DNA of 10,101 nucleotides from Baffinella frigidus (GCA_026770585.1 MU646507.1:416558-426658); one strand, 5' to 3'. Shown: positions 1 to 6,007, counted from the stretch's first letter. The notes: a model not told the origin generated them from the sequence alone. Made by a program: numbers and translations.

Positions 1-22
1 TATATATATATATATATATATA
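1..22. repeat. (TA)n microsatellite
   Basis: Eleven uninterrupted TA units open the window. The tract may continue beyond the left edge. Confidence 0.95.
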
Positions 23-360
23 CCTATATATTAGGGTGCGGGGGGGGTCTGCTGGCTGTCAGCCGCGCCCAAGCGCGTGGTGGGGGGGGCCTTCTACCTC
101 GACCGCCGCCCGCAGGTGCGCCGCAGTCACGTCCAATTTGGTACTGCGCAATTTTGTCACGTCCCAGAATGCGTCCATCTATTAGACCTACAGCCGAACC
201 CCGCCTGGCCTCGACCCGAACTTTATCTCGGAACATAACTGCATCACTTCCTTTTCAATATGAGGTTGAGTAGGAGAAATTAGTTAGGGCATAGTAAATT
301 CAATAAGGCCACGCCAGATCTGGCGTTGTTGACTTAAGTTTCCAGGGGTTTCCCCCTGAA
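23..360. other. no recognisable gene or repeat
   Basis: GC-rich at first with G runs (49-55 and 83-89), then mixed composition. A 70-codon open frame lies on the minus strand but matches no family I recognise and lacks supporting context. I see nothing else here. Confidence 0.5.
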
Positions 361-395
361 AGATGTCAAAAGTGGATGTTTTGAGCCCTCTGGCG

Positions 396-459
396 TGGCA
401 GGTGAAACACATGGCGGGCCATTTCTTCTCGGAAGGAAGCTACACCAAGAACACCCGCC
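396..459 (+). pseudogene. coding cassette, copy 1 (5' part only)
   Basis: Reads WQVKHMAGHFFSEGSYTKN in one frame and closely matches the better preserved copy at 744-860, with about one residue changed. After the KN residues the similarity stops and the frame runs into unrelated sequence. Both copies start at the same TGGCAG, which could be a splice acceptor or simply the repeat boundary. The parent gene is not recognised. Confidence 0.55.
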
Positions 460-588
460 GTTTCCACATTTTTGTACCCGAAATTGGCCACTTTTGGAGA
501 CAAATCAACTTTCCCGGCAGATTTCAGATCCGAATCCGGCTCCGAAATCCGGGAAGCAAAAAGTCGGCCGGTCAAATTAGTCCATTAT

Positions 589-621
589 CCCGCCATGTGC
601 TTTTGCAAAGCACATGGCGGG
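589..621. repeat. 15-bp-arm perfect hairpin
   Basis: CCCGCCATGTGCTTT and its exact reverse complement are separated by TGC. The right arm is the KHMAG part of the coding cassette, so this is a short inverted duplication of cassette sequence rather than an independent regulatory stem. Confidence 0.85.
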
Positions 622-640
622 CCCGTTCTACTACTCGGAG
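607..640 (+). pseudogene. coding cassette, copy 2 (short fragment)
   Basis: Matches AAGCACATGGCGGGCCCGTT of the cassette and then diverges after a small change (CTACTACTCGG against CTTCTCGG). It breaks off a few bases before a family B terminus at 646. Confidence 0.55.
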
Positions 641-645
641 AGGAG

Positions 646-742
646 TATCCCTCAAGTGACCAGTAGGCTGATACGCCCTACCGTAGGGCCCCAGGACCTG
701 CCTCGGGGGGGGGGCAGTTTCTTATGAGCGAGGTACCCCTGT
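646..742. mobile_element. chimeric foldback: family B end plus family A end
   Basis: The left side (646-702) is a family B terminus in inverted orientation: it begins TATCCCTCAAGTGACCAG and runs through a core containing CCTACCGTAGGGCCC and AGGACCTGCCT, matching the reverse complement of 6797-6855. After a G run the right side is a family A terminus, CTTATGAGCGAGGTACCCCT, ending TGTC instead of the usual TGTA. Neither family's second terminus is present. This could be a template-switch or recombination product, or one foldback inserted into another followed by deletion. Confidence 0.75.
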
Positions 743-743
743 C

Positions 744-860
744 TGGCAGGTGAAGCACATGGCGGGCCCGTTCTTCTCGGAAGGGAGCTACACCAAGAAC
801 TCCCGCGCGGAAATCGAGGCCCTCCTGGCCCAGCTCGAGTGCGCCGCGGGCCTCACGTAG
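744..860 (+). pseudogene. coding cassette, copy 3 (best preserved)
   Basis: An open frame of 38 codons to a TAG begins WQVKHMAGPFFSEGSYTKN and ends RAEIEALLAQLECAAGLT. The second half is a predicted amphipathic helix with a regular I/L pattern (IEALLAQLE), as in a short coiled coil or C-terminal helix. Further copies at 396, 607, 1057, 1601 and 1812 are partial or frameshifted, so this one is probably closest to the source exon. There is no in-frame ATG except an internal one (HMAG), so the segment reads as a terminal exon or fragment of a larger gene. It starts two bases after a family A terminus. I do not recognise the protein family, and function is unknown. Confidence 0.5.
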
Positions 861-881
861 CCCGTAGGGCAGTTTTGACCA

Positions 882-903
882 TGAATCGTGGCCACACGAT
901 TCA
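882..903. repeat. 9-bp-arm hairpin
   Basis: TGAATCGTG and CACGATTCA are separated by GCCA. The left arm with its flank (GTTTTGACCATGAATCGTGG) is repeated in inverse orientation at 1041-1060, so this is part of the repeated leader sequence of the cassettes. Confidence 0.75.
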
Positions 904-950
904 GAGTCAAACCTCCCGCGTCGAGGGCTTGATTTGATCCGAAAGGAAGC

Positions 951-1019
951 ATGGCCTTTTCTACAGAACCAGTTCCGGTGTCCGCCTATGTTGGGAGCTC
1001 GAAGAACCTAAAGGACCTC
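951..1019 (+). pseudogene. possible gene or exon fragment, ATG-initiated
   Basis: An ATG opens a frame reading MAFSTEPVPVSAYVGSSKN and then LKDLK, with protein-like composition. After that it enters repeat sequence (GCCGTAGGGGCACTGGCCCC) and cassette copy 4 in a different frame. A related piece, GTAGCTCGAAGAAAGGACCTAA, occurs at 2878-2900 with an indel, so this too is part of a repeated unit. The full frame to 1139 runs into a family A element and is unlikely to be a natural C terminus. I do not recognise the family. Confidence 0.3.
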
Positions 1020-1056
1020 AAGGCCGTAGGGGCACTGGCCCCACGATTCATGGTCA

Positions 1057-1117
1057 AAACTCCCGCGCGGAGATCGAGACCCTCCAGGCCCAGCTCGAGT
1101 GCGCCGCGGGCCTCGCG
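1057..1117 (+). pseudogene. coding cassette, copy 4 (3' part)
   Basis: In the cassette frame it reads NSRAEIETLQAQLECAAGLA, close to copy 3, and loses the stop codon where a family A element begins at 1118. The segment just upstream (1041-1056) is the inverted counterpart of 869-893. Confidence 0.55.
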
Positions 1118-1211
1118 TACAGGGGTAACTCGCTCATAAGAAAACGCCCCCCCCCTAGGACCCTACAGTAGGGCCCTATGGGGGTCCCTAGGGGGAAGCG
1201 TTTTGTCCACT
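1118..1211. mobile_element. family A foldback, right terminus missing
   Basis: The left terminus TACAGGGGTAACTCGCTCAT and the whole core are nearly identical to the copy that starts at 1212. The right arm stops at AAGCGTTTTGTCCACT. The two copies are head-to-tail with a 94-bp period, suggesting a tandem duplication. Confidence 0.85.
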
Positions 1212-1321
1212 TACAGGGGTACCTCGCTCATAAGAAAACGCCCCCCCCCTAGGACCCTACAGTAGGGCCCTATGGGGGTCCCTAGGGGGAAGCGTTTTCT
1301 TATGAGCGAGGCACCCCTGTA
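1212..1321. mobile_element. family A foldback, complete (110 bp)
   Basis: The termini are TACAGGGGTACCTCGCTCAT and ATGAGCGAGGCACCCCTGTA. The arms continue inward (AAGAAAACGCCCC against AAGCGTTTTCTT), so nearly the whole element folds back on itself around a CTACAGTAGGGCCCTATG centre. Termini start CAGGGG and are flanked by TA on both sides, consistent with a 2-bp TA target duplication as in Tc1/mariner-type MITEs. There is no coding capacity. Confidence 0.9.
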
Positions 1322-1366
1322 GCCCGTAGGGCTCGTGTCGAACTACGATTACGCTGTATGTGTGTA

Positions 1367-1424
1367 TATCCATTAAGTGGCCAGGGGGTCGAATTCGACC
1401 CCCCAGGAGGTCCTAGGCAGGTCC
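1367..1424 (+). mobile_element. family B foldback, left part, interrupted by a family A copy
   Basis: Begins TATCCATTAAGTGGCCAG, then has a perfect 20-bp palindrome (GGGGGTCGAATTCGACCCCC, 1384-1403), then GAGGTCCTAGGCAGGTCC as in the complete B copies. At the following TA, where complete copies read TAGGGCCC, a family A element begins. Confidence 0.75.
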
Positions 1425-1545
1425 TACAGGGGTACCTCGCTCATAAGAAACCAACCCCCCCTAGGACCCTACAGTAGGCCTATGCCTAGGGTCCTATGGT
1501 GGTCCTAGGGGGGGTGCGGTTTGTTATGAGCGAGGTACCCCTGTA
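1425..1545. mobile_element. family A foldback, complete (121 bp), nested in family B
   Basis: Left terminus TACAGGGGTACCTCGCTCAT; right terminus TATGAGCGAGGTACCCCTGTA. The core CTAGGACCCTACAGTAGGCC is followed by ATGCCTAGGGTCCTATGGTG. The sequence after the right terminus (GGCCC...CCGTAGG) could be the displaced remainder of the family B host element. Confidence 0.9.
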
Positions 1546-1600
1546 GGCCCACCGCGCCGTAGGACCCGCGGGCCTCCCATAGGCCGCCACACGAGGCATG

Positions 1601-1669
1601 GTCAAAACTCTCACGCTGAGATTTGACGCCCCCCTGACCGAGCTGGAGAACGCCGCTGGCTTCCCGTAG
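1601..1669 (+). pseudogene. coding cassette, copy 5 (decayed)
   Basis: The DNA aligns to the 3' part of the cassette (GAGCTGGAGAACGCCGCTGG near the end, then CCCGTAG). The frame is broken: an in-frame TGA follows GAGATT, and a small indel is needed to restore the remainder. Confidence 0.5.
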
Positions 1670-1811
1670 GCCGTAGGGTGTGGGGACTAGGTCCTGGACG
1701 GGCCCGCCTCGGGGGAAAAGGGCTCCAAGGGTGGGCCCTATCGGGGAAAACGTCTCCAAGTAGATGTAATGACTTGTGGAGTAAAGCTACCTCCCACTGG
1801 GCACACGAGAC

Positions 1812-1884
1812 ATGGTGAGAGCTCTCGCGCCGGGATTGAGGCGCCCTCCTCACCCAGCTCGAGAGCGCCGCTGGCCTCCCGTAG
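1812..1884 (+). pseudogene. coding cassette, copy 6 (decayed)
   Basis: Retains AGCTCTCGCGCCGGGATTGA and CAGCTCGAGAGCGCCGCTGG, ending CCCGTAG like copy 5, but indels shift the frame. Copies 5 and 6 share the leader CACACGAG(G/A)CATGGT and the trailer GTAGGCCGT(A/C)GGGTGTG, so the repeated unit is longer than the coding part. Confidence 0.5.
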
Positions 1885-1912
1885 GCCGTCGGGTGTGAGG
1901 ACTATCCGGGGA

Positions 1913-2053
1913 TACAGGGGTACCTCGCTCATAAAAAAACGCCCCCCCCCCTAAGACCACCCCAGAAACCGCCCCCCCCCCTAGGACCCTAGGCATGGTC
2001 CTCCTGTACAATCCTAGGGGGGGGCGGTTTCTTATGAGCGAGGTACCCCTGTA
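1913..2053. mobile_element. family A foldback with duplicated left arm (141 bp)
   Basis: Left terminus TACAGGGGTACCTCGCTCAT; right terminus TATGAGCGAGGTACCCCTGTA. A second inner-arm segment (AGAAACCGCCCC, from about 1964) follows the first, making this copy longer than the 110-125 bp seen elsewhere. Confidence 0.85.
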
Positions 2054-2082
2054 GGGCGTAGGGCGTGAGGAATATCTGGGGA

Positions 2083-2198
2083 TACAGGGGTACCTCGCTC
2101 ATAAGAAACCGCCCCCCCCCTAGGGACCACCATAGGACCCTAGGCATGGTCCTACTGTAGGGTCCTAGGGGGGGCGGTTTCTTATGAGAGAGGTCCTC
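2083..2198. mobile_element. family A foldback, degenerate right end
   Basis: The left terminus is intact (TACAGGGGTACCTCGCTCAT). The right arm reads TTTCTTATGAGAGAGGTCCT and then leaves the consensus. Its left flank (GGAATATCTGGGGA) resembles the left flank of the 1913 copy (GGACTATCCGGGGA), so element and flank were duplicated together. Confidence 0.85.
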
Positions 2199-2289
2199 TT
2201 CAAAAATAGCCTCCTTTGTTTGCCATACGTGTCATTCCGGGGTACACGATGCAAGTCTACTAATTCAGCGGTCCTCAACACCTTTGACC

Positions 2290-2394
2290 AGTGACCAGGG
2301 GGGGGCACGAGACCGGTGATTTTCCCGGTACTAATCGGACGAGACTAGCGAATTTCCCGGTAGTCACCGGACGTGACCCGCGTGTTTCCCGGTA
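2290..2394. repeat. 32-bp tandem satellite
   Basis: TTTCCCGGTA recurs at 2321, 2353 and 2385, exactly 32 bp apart. Between them the units share a CGGACG.GAC..GCG pattern. A weaker copy precedes at about 2290. The array lies about 30 bp before telomere-like repeats. Confidence 0.85.
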
Positions 2395-2426
2395 AGGGGG
2401 GCAGCGCCTTCCAAGCGCTCAAAGAT

Positions 2427-2463
2427 TAAACCCTAAACCCTAAACCCTAAGCCCTAAACCCTA
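2427..2463 (-). repeat. telomere-like repeat (CCCTAAA strand)
   Basis: Five consecutive CCCTAA(A/G)-type units, that is TTTAGGG on the minus strand. The tract is short and continues into unique sequence, so it is interstitial. Confidence 0.9.
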
Positions 2464-2520
2464 GACGCCTCCCCGGATGTCCGCGAGGAGAGGGACCACG
2501 CCATGTTTCGCCCGCTGTAG

Positions 2521-2655
2521 AGAGATTGATAATTTATTGCCAAACAACCAGCATCAGCGCCGCACATGCTCGACACATTGTGCCACTACTGTACCCCGTG
2601 TCGGCCGCTCATACGAACATTTCCCGGATGGATTCTAACTCCACCCCCTACCGCC
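2521..2655 (+). repeat. dispersed repeat, uninterrupted copy (pair with 9434-9690)
   Basis: AGAGATTG(A/G)TAATTTATTGC through GTGTCGGCCGCTC and on to CCTACC matches a second copy near the right end of the window. There the same sequence is interrupted by a 105-bp insertion. This copy shows the empty site, CACATTGTGCCACTACTGTA. Confidence 0.85.
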
Positions 2656-3148
2656 CGCTGCAGATAAGTTGCAGTGTCCTCCTATGTTGGCCCCTCCTCC
2701 ACTCCTTGCCGACCCTCTGTTATGGTGAGTGTCAAAGGGATGGCCAAGGCGGCTGCTATTTTCAGCTACAACGGGGAACACCGTTACAGTCACTAGAGGG
2801 TCTGAGCCATGAGCAGCGCTCGAGACATCTGGGGATACACCCCCGTGTAAGTCAGAACCTGTGAGCCTCAGTCGGAAGGTAGCTCGAAGAAAGGACCTAA
2901 AGAATGCCCACGAGTGGCCGGAACACTTGCGGCCCGGCCGTTTGCAAGAGCGGGCAAGGGGCAGGCCCTGCCGGGGTTTGGTGAGAGCACGGTATTCTTT
3001 GCGTGTCTACACCATCACCCAGGCAACTACCTTTCCCGAGGACCACTGGTCACCCGGGTCACACGATTGATAGTCAACAATTGGAATTTCGATTTTGTTT
3101 TGGCGGACCGAGTTCGTTGACCTTCGTTTCACGTCACTTTTGTCACCG
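2656..3148. other. no recognisable gene
   Basis: Open frames of up to about 110 codons cross this stretch, but none shows a domain, repeat or composition I can interpret. A short cassette-like piece (GTAGCTCGAAGAAAGGACCT) lies at 2878-2897. Otherwise I see nothing definite; the last part is presumably the promoter side of the ankyrin gene. Confidence 0.45.
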
Positions 3149-3169
3149 CTCACAGAACGCTGCCGACAC

Positions 3170-3538
3170 ATGGCGGCAGCGACGCGTGACCCCGTCCTTT
3201 GGGAAGAAGCGTTGAACGGACGAAAAGAGCAAGTTCTGCGGCTGCTGACGGAGGGCGAAGACATCGATGGGAGAGGAGGACCGATGAGGGCCTCTCCTCT
3301 CCATTATGCTGTGCTTTCAGGACACAGAGCGATTGTGCGGCTGCTGCTGGAGAACGGGGCGAATGTTTCTTCCAAGGACTACGCTGGGAGCACTCCTGAG
3401 GCTTGGGCGTACGCTTCGCGGCACCTTGGCTTCGCGAAGATGCTCCAGGCAGAGGCAGCGCGCCTGGCGCCACGGCCGTTCGCCACGAGGCAGCAGGAGC
3501 GGCAGCAGACTCGGCACGGAAATGGTGGTGTCGTCTAA
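3170..3538 (+). CDS. small ankyrin-repeat protein (122 aa)
   Basis: The start at 3170 is the first ATG in this frame and is followed by MAAATRDPVLW, a leader also present in the neighbouring broken copy. Residues about 10-40 form a weak first helix pair. Residues 41-70 are a clear ankyrin repeat (SPLHYAVLSGHRAIVRLLL, then ENGANV). Residues 71-95 are a degenerate third repeat (STPEAWAYASRHLGFAKML). The tail is Arg/Gln-rich and ends NGGVV. Ankyrin repeats mediate protein-protein contacts; with two or three repeats this is a minimal version, and no catalytic domain or signal peptide is visible. A tandem copy lies 137 bp downstream. Homology extends upstream of both ATGs (CAGAACG.TGCC), so the duplication included the 5' flank. 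It is intact as one exon, but expression cannot be judged and a spliced 3' extension is possible. Confidence 0.75.
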   Translation: MAAATRDPVLWEEALNGRKEQVLRLLTEGEDIDGRGGPMRASPLHYAVLSGHRAIVRLLLENGANVSSKDYAGSTPEAWAYASRHLGFAKMLQAEAARLAPRPFATRQQERQQTRHGNGGVV

Positions 3539-3674
3539 GGCAATCCCTCTTCCCTGCCAACCCACCCGTGGGCCCATACCCCCTCTCCCTCCCCCCTCTA
3601 TGCCATACTGGTCAAATTGTAGAAATTGACCGAATCGGATTTGAGTTTGGTTCCTGCCCAGAACGTGCCAAGAC

Positions 3675-4108
3675 ATGGAAGGAGCGAAGACGCGAGACCC
3701 CGCGCTCTGGACCTGCTGCTAGAGCGTGACAGGAGCTTACAACCCTCCCCCCCCTCCCCCCCTCGTCTTGGGGGTCTTGTCCCTCGAGGGTCCCCTTTTT
3801 TTTATTAAAAAAGGACTTGCACCGATCCACCCCGCTTCATCACGCCTCATTCTGGGGCCACGAGGCGATTTCTCGGCTTCTGCTTGACAACGGAGCTCTC
3901 TTGCAGGAGCAACGCTGGAAAATCACCCGAGGACGTTGCGACAGCTCGTTCGCAGCCTCACATCACGGCGATGATCCAGGCAGAGGTAGCGAGCAGGGCC
4001 GTGGCGTTTGCCATGGGGCAGCAGTTCAAGCAGGAGCGGCTGGGGGCGGAGTCGTGGGTGCAAGAGCTTGACGCGGGGGTGGTGCGGATGGTTTTGGAGC
4101 ACGTGTGA
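3675..4108 (+). pseudogene. tandem ankyrin gene copy, frameshifted
   Basis: Starts MEGAKTRDPALW like the upstream gene, then loses roughly 30 bases, so the next part (LDLLLER) is in another frame and the original frame ends at a TAG. A C-rich and T/A-rich insertion follows (about 3730-3812). A clear ankyrin repeat then resumes (STPLHHASFWGHEAISRLLL, then DNGA). About five bases are missing before NAGKSPEDVATA, shifting the frame again. The final open part to 4108 (AFAMGQQFKQERLGAESW onward, ending MVLEHV) is longer than the tail of the upstream gene and probably shows the ancestral C terminus better. Alternative reading: a spliced gene, with the T-rich stretch before AAAAAAG at 3812 or CTCTTGCAG at 3907-3915 as acceptors. 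Homology to the intact copy across the second site favours deletion. Confidence 0.65.
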
Positions 4109-4188
4109 AGGTTGCGGCGCGCTTTTGTATCATAAGAGGGCGAACTTAATGCATGGATTGGAAAACGCAGTTGGGGAGAGGCCCCCCA

Positions 4189-4209
4189 TGCCTCTTCACT
4201 GAAGAGGCA
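4189..4209. terminator. 10-bp-arm hairpin downstream of ankyrin copy
   Basis: TGCCTCTTCA and TGAAGAGGCA flank a single C, about 80 bp after the last stop codon. It is a strong short stem in a 3'-UTR-like position. Any role in 3'-end formation is inference. Confidence 0.4.
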
Positions 4210-4279
4210 CGCACTAGGCACAACCATCTCTTCGGATACTCTCCGCATAAGTTGACAAATTTATAGGGGAATTGACTTA

Positions 4280-4307
4280 AGAAAACGAGTTTTAGAACTC
4301 GTTTTCT
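4280..4307. repeat. 12-bp-arm perfect hairpin
   Basis: AGAAAACGAGTT and AACTCGTTTTCT flank TTAG. It follows GAATTGACTTA, a short motif also found at 7006-7016. This may be a tiny foldback element or a structured 3' end. Confidence 0.8.
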
Positions 4308-4426
4308 GAGATAAGATCGCAACAACACGGCCACCATGATGGTGCTCTTGCAGACTCAGCTGCCTCGGACTTGTTGCGCAACAGTTGCAACTTGCGCGAC
4401 ATCACAGGAGCTTCTCGAATACAAGA

Positions 4427-4438
4427 CCCCCCCCCCCC
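4427..4438. repeat. poly-C run
   Basis: A run of about a dozen C. Similar C or G runs are characteristic of the family A arms in this window. Confidence 0.8.
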
Positions 4439-4457
4439 ACCTCCTATGAGCTTAGAG

Positions 4458-4528
4458 TACAGGGTTACCTCGCTCATAAGAAAGCGCCCCCCCCAATAGG
4501 ACCACTCTAGGGCCCTAGACATAGCCCC
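4458..4528. mobile_element. family A foldback, left half only
   Basis: TACAGGGTTACCTCGCTCAT, then the inner arm and CAATAGGACCACTCTAGGGC. There is no right terminus before the next complete copy starts at 4529. Confidence 0.8.
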
Positions 4529-4649
4529 TACAGGGATACCTCGCTCATAAGAAACTGTCCCCCCCTAGGACCCTGCAATAGGCGTATGCCTAGGGTCCTA
4601 TGGTGGTCCTAGGGGGGGGTCGGTTTCTTATAAGCGAGGTACCCCTGTA
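4529..4649. mobile_element. family A foldback, complete (121 bp)
   Basis: Left terminus TACAGGGATACCTCGCTCAT; right terminus TATAAGCGAGGTACCCCTGTA. Core as in the 1425 copy (GGACCCTGCAATAGGCGTATG, close to GGACCCTACAGTAGGCCTATG). TA-flanked. Confidence 0.9.
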
Positions 4650-4782
4650 CCCCCGGTTCAGATGAGGAATACGGCCAGGCGGCACACCCGGGGTGACCGA
4701 TTTCCGGCGCACTGTTAGTACTAAGGTTCTGCCGCGCGACGATCTCCGCCCGCAGCGTCTCGTGCCCAACAACCTGTCCTGC

Positions 4783-4828
4783 AGGGTCCTAGGAGGAGGC
4801 GCTTTCTTATGAGCGAGGTAACCCTGTA
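4783..4828. mobile_element. family A foldback, right half only
   Basis: GGGTCCTAGGAGGAGGCGCT followed by TTCTTATGAGCGAGGTAACC and CTGTA. The left arm is absent. Confidence 0.75.
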
Positions 4829-4896
4829 GCCCAATCCCTAGAACTCTAGGGTGGGCCTATCGGAGATTGCGGCTGATTCTATTGCAGATGCCCCTG

Positions 4897-5001
4897 TATG
4901 CCTCAAGTGGCGAGGCGATCAAAATTGACCTCCAAGAGGTCCTAGGCAGGTCTTAGGGTCCTACGGTAGGGCGTATGGGCCTACTCGCCACTTACGGGAT
5001 A
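4897..5001 (+). mobile_element. family B foldback, complete (105 bp)
   Basis: The termini TATGCCTCAAGTGGCGAG and CTCGCCACTTACGGGATA are imperfect inverses. An internal imperfect stem lies at 4912-4933, followed by AGAGGTCCTAGGCAGGTC and the core CCTACGGTAGGGCGTATGG. No coding capacity. Confidence 0.8.
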
Positions 5002-5054
5002 CAAGCTGGCCGATTCCTAGCGCCTTCGTTGTACGGCGCTGTGGGTTGAGCGGC

Positions 5055-5076
5055 GTATGAGAGAGGCACCCCTGTA
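5055..5076. mobile_element. family A right terminus fragment
   Basis: GTATGAGAGAGGCACCCCTG then TA: only the outer 22 bases of the terminus remain. Confidence 0.65.
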
Positions 5077-5091
5077 CAGACAGAATGGCTG

Positions 5092-5139
5092 TACATGTAC
5101 CTTCATAGGCTAACGCCCTGCTAACCGGGAAGTCAGGCC
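5092..5139 (+). repeat. 48-bp dispersed repeat, copy 1
   Basis: TACATGTACCTTCATAGGCT to GGGAAGTCAGGCC is identical to 5299-5346 except for one base. The inner part resembles one end of family C (TAGGCYAACGTCCTG...ACCGG). Confidence 0.85.
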
Positions 5140-5158
5140 AACTTATTTGTCAACTTAA

Positions 5159-5212
5159 GACGATCGGGTCAATGCCCAATCCTTAAGTCACCTCATGACA
5201 ATCGGGTCAAGG
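5159..5212. repeat. short direct repeat ATCGGGTCAA
   Basis: GACGATCGGGTCAA and GACAATCGGGTCAA lie about 38 bp apart, the first just after an ACTTAA and the second after CTTAAGTCACC. Confidence 0.6.
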
Positions 5213-5298
5213 GTAAAGGACTGCCCAGTCGGGTAGAAACTCCGGATCCTCGTGCTAAATGTATCAACAGTGCCAGACCGACCAAAACCTCCTTAGGT

Positions 5299-5365
5299 TA
5301 CATGTACCTTCATAGGCTAACGTCCTGCTAACCGGGAAGTCAGGCCTTTGCCTACGGTACATGTA
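5299..5365. mobile_element. small foldback with TACATGTAC ends
   Basis: Contains copy 2 of the 48-bp repeat and closes with GTACATGTA, the inverse of its start TACATGTAC, giving a 67-bp unit. Copy 1 at 5092 lacks the closing end. Confidence 0.6.
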
Positions 5366-5386
5366 GGCCGTAGGACCCCTAGGATC

Positions 5387-5479
5387 TAATGTTTCATAGG
5401 ACCCCCTCTAGACCCATACGGCTTACAGTAGGCCATACCGTAGGCTCAACTACCCGGTTTTCAGGACGTTACCCTATTA
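5387..5479 (+). mobile_element. family C element
   Basis: TAATGTTTCATAGGACCCCC at one end and CCGGTTTTCAGGACGTTACC near the other. It matches the reverse complement of 7631-7721 along its length. Two bases later a family A right half begins (5481), so this is another junction between families. Confidence 0.75.
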
Positions 5480-5480
5480 A

Positions 5481-5541
5481 CCTGGGGCCCTACGGTGGTC
5501 CTAGGGGGGCGGCGGCTCCTTCTGAGCGAGGTACCCCTGTA
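5481..5541. mobile_element. family A right half fused to family C
   Basis: GGCCCTACGGTGGTCCTAGG then a G run and TCTGAGCGAGGTACCCCTGT then A. The left arm is missing and family C stands in its place. Confidence 0.75.
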
Positions 5542-5768
5542 CCCACGTTGTCTGCAAGGGTCCAGCTCCACATTTGACATCCGATTGACTTTGTACACGT
5601 AGTCGACGGCAACCCTCGTTTCGTTACACATTCACTCTCGCTGACTCCCCTCCTCGGCCTTACACGTGTCGCTGAGCTCACCCCTCAAGACTCCCGGCGT
5701 CTCTCTTCACCCAGCGAGCGATCTGAGTTGCGAGGCGTACCTTCCGGTGGCCCGTACAGCCCTTCGGA
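5542..5768. other. no recognisable feature
   Basis: Mixed-composition sequence between foldback elements. I see no gene, stem or repeat copy that I can support. Confidence 0.5.
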
Positions 5769-5769
5769 G

Positions 5770-5821
5770 CTTATCCCAAGTACAGTCGACCTAACGCCCA
5801 AGCCGGGCTCGTCCTGGACTG
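5770..5821 (+). repeat. direct repeat flanking a family A copy, left
   Basis: Similar to 5954-6007: both contain GTACA.TCGACCTAAC and end CGTC.TGGACTG. They bracket the family A element at 5820-5944. Confidence 0.8.
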
Positions 5822-5944
5822 CAGGGGTACCTCGCTCATAAGAAACCGCCGCCCCCCCCTACGACCCTACAGTAGGCATATCCTAGGGCCCTATGGTGGT
5901 CCTAGGGGGGGGGGGCGGTTTCTTATGAGCGAGGTACCCCTGTA
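5820..5944. mobile_element. family A foldback, complete (125 bp)
   Basis: Left terminus TGCAGGGGTACCTCGCTCAT (TG instead of TA); right terminus TATGAGCGAGGTACCCCTGTA. The arms include long C and G runs. It lies between the two copies of a roughly 52-bp direct repeat. Confidence 0.9.
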
Positions 5945-5953
5945 GGTTCTCAC

Positions 5954-6007
5954 ACTTACCCCGCGTACATTCGACCTAACACCCCGAGGCGAGCCCGTCT
6001 TGGACTG
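5954..6007 (+). repeat. direct repeat flanking a family A copy, right
   Basis: Partner of 5770-5821, with several substitutions and one or two indels, hence older than a recent target duplication. Confidence 0.8.

Noticed and set aside
24-236. Minus-strand open frame of 70 codons
   Set aside because: No recognisable domain; proline/arginine-rich part is explained by GC-rich DNA, and no supporting context.
1212-1321. Family A as introner-type introns
   Set aside because: Many copies end ...CTGTAG and contain a GT near the start, but they do not interrupt any supported reading frame here.
1118-2198. CRISPR-like array
   Set aside because: Repeats are palindromic elements of 110-140 bp with variable spacing and no uniform spacers; eukaryotic context.
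2526-2864. 112-codon plus-strand open frame
   Set aside because: Overlaps the dispersed repeat at 2521-2655, whose second copy is interrupted; composition is not protein-like and no motif is visible.
4166-4209. Histone-type 3' stem-loop
   Set aside because: The stem is too long and lacks the conserved histone loop; the preceding gene is an ankyrin copy.
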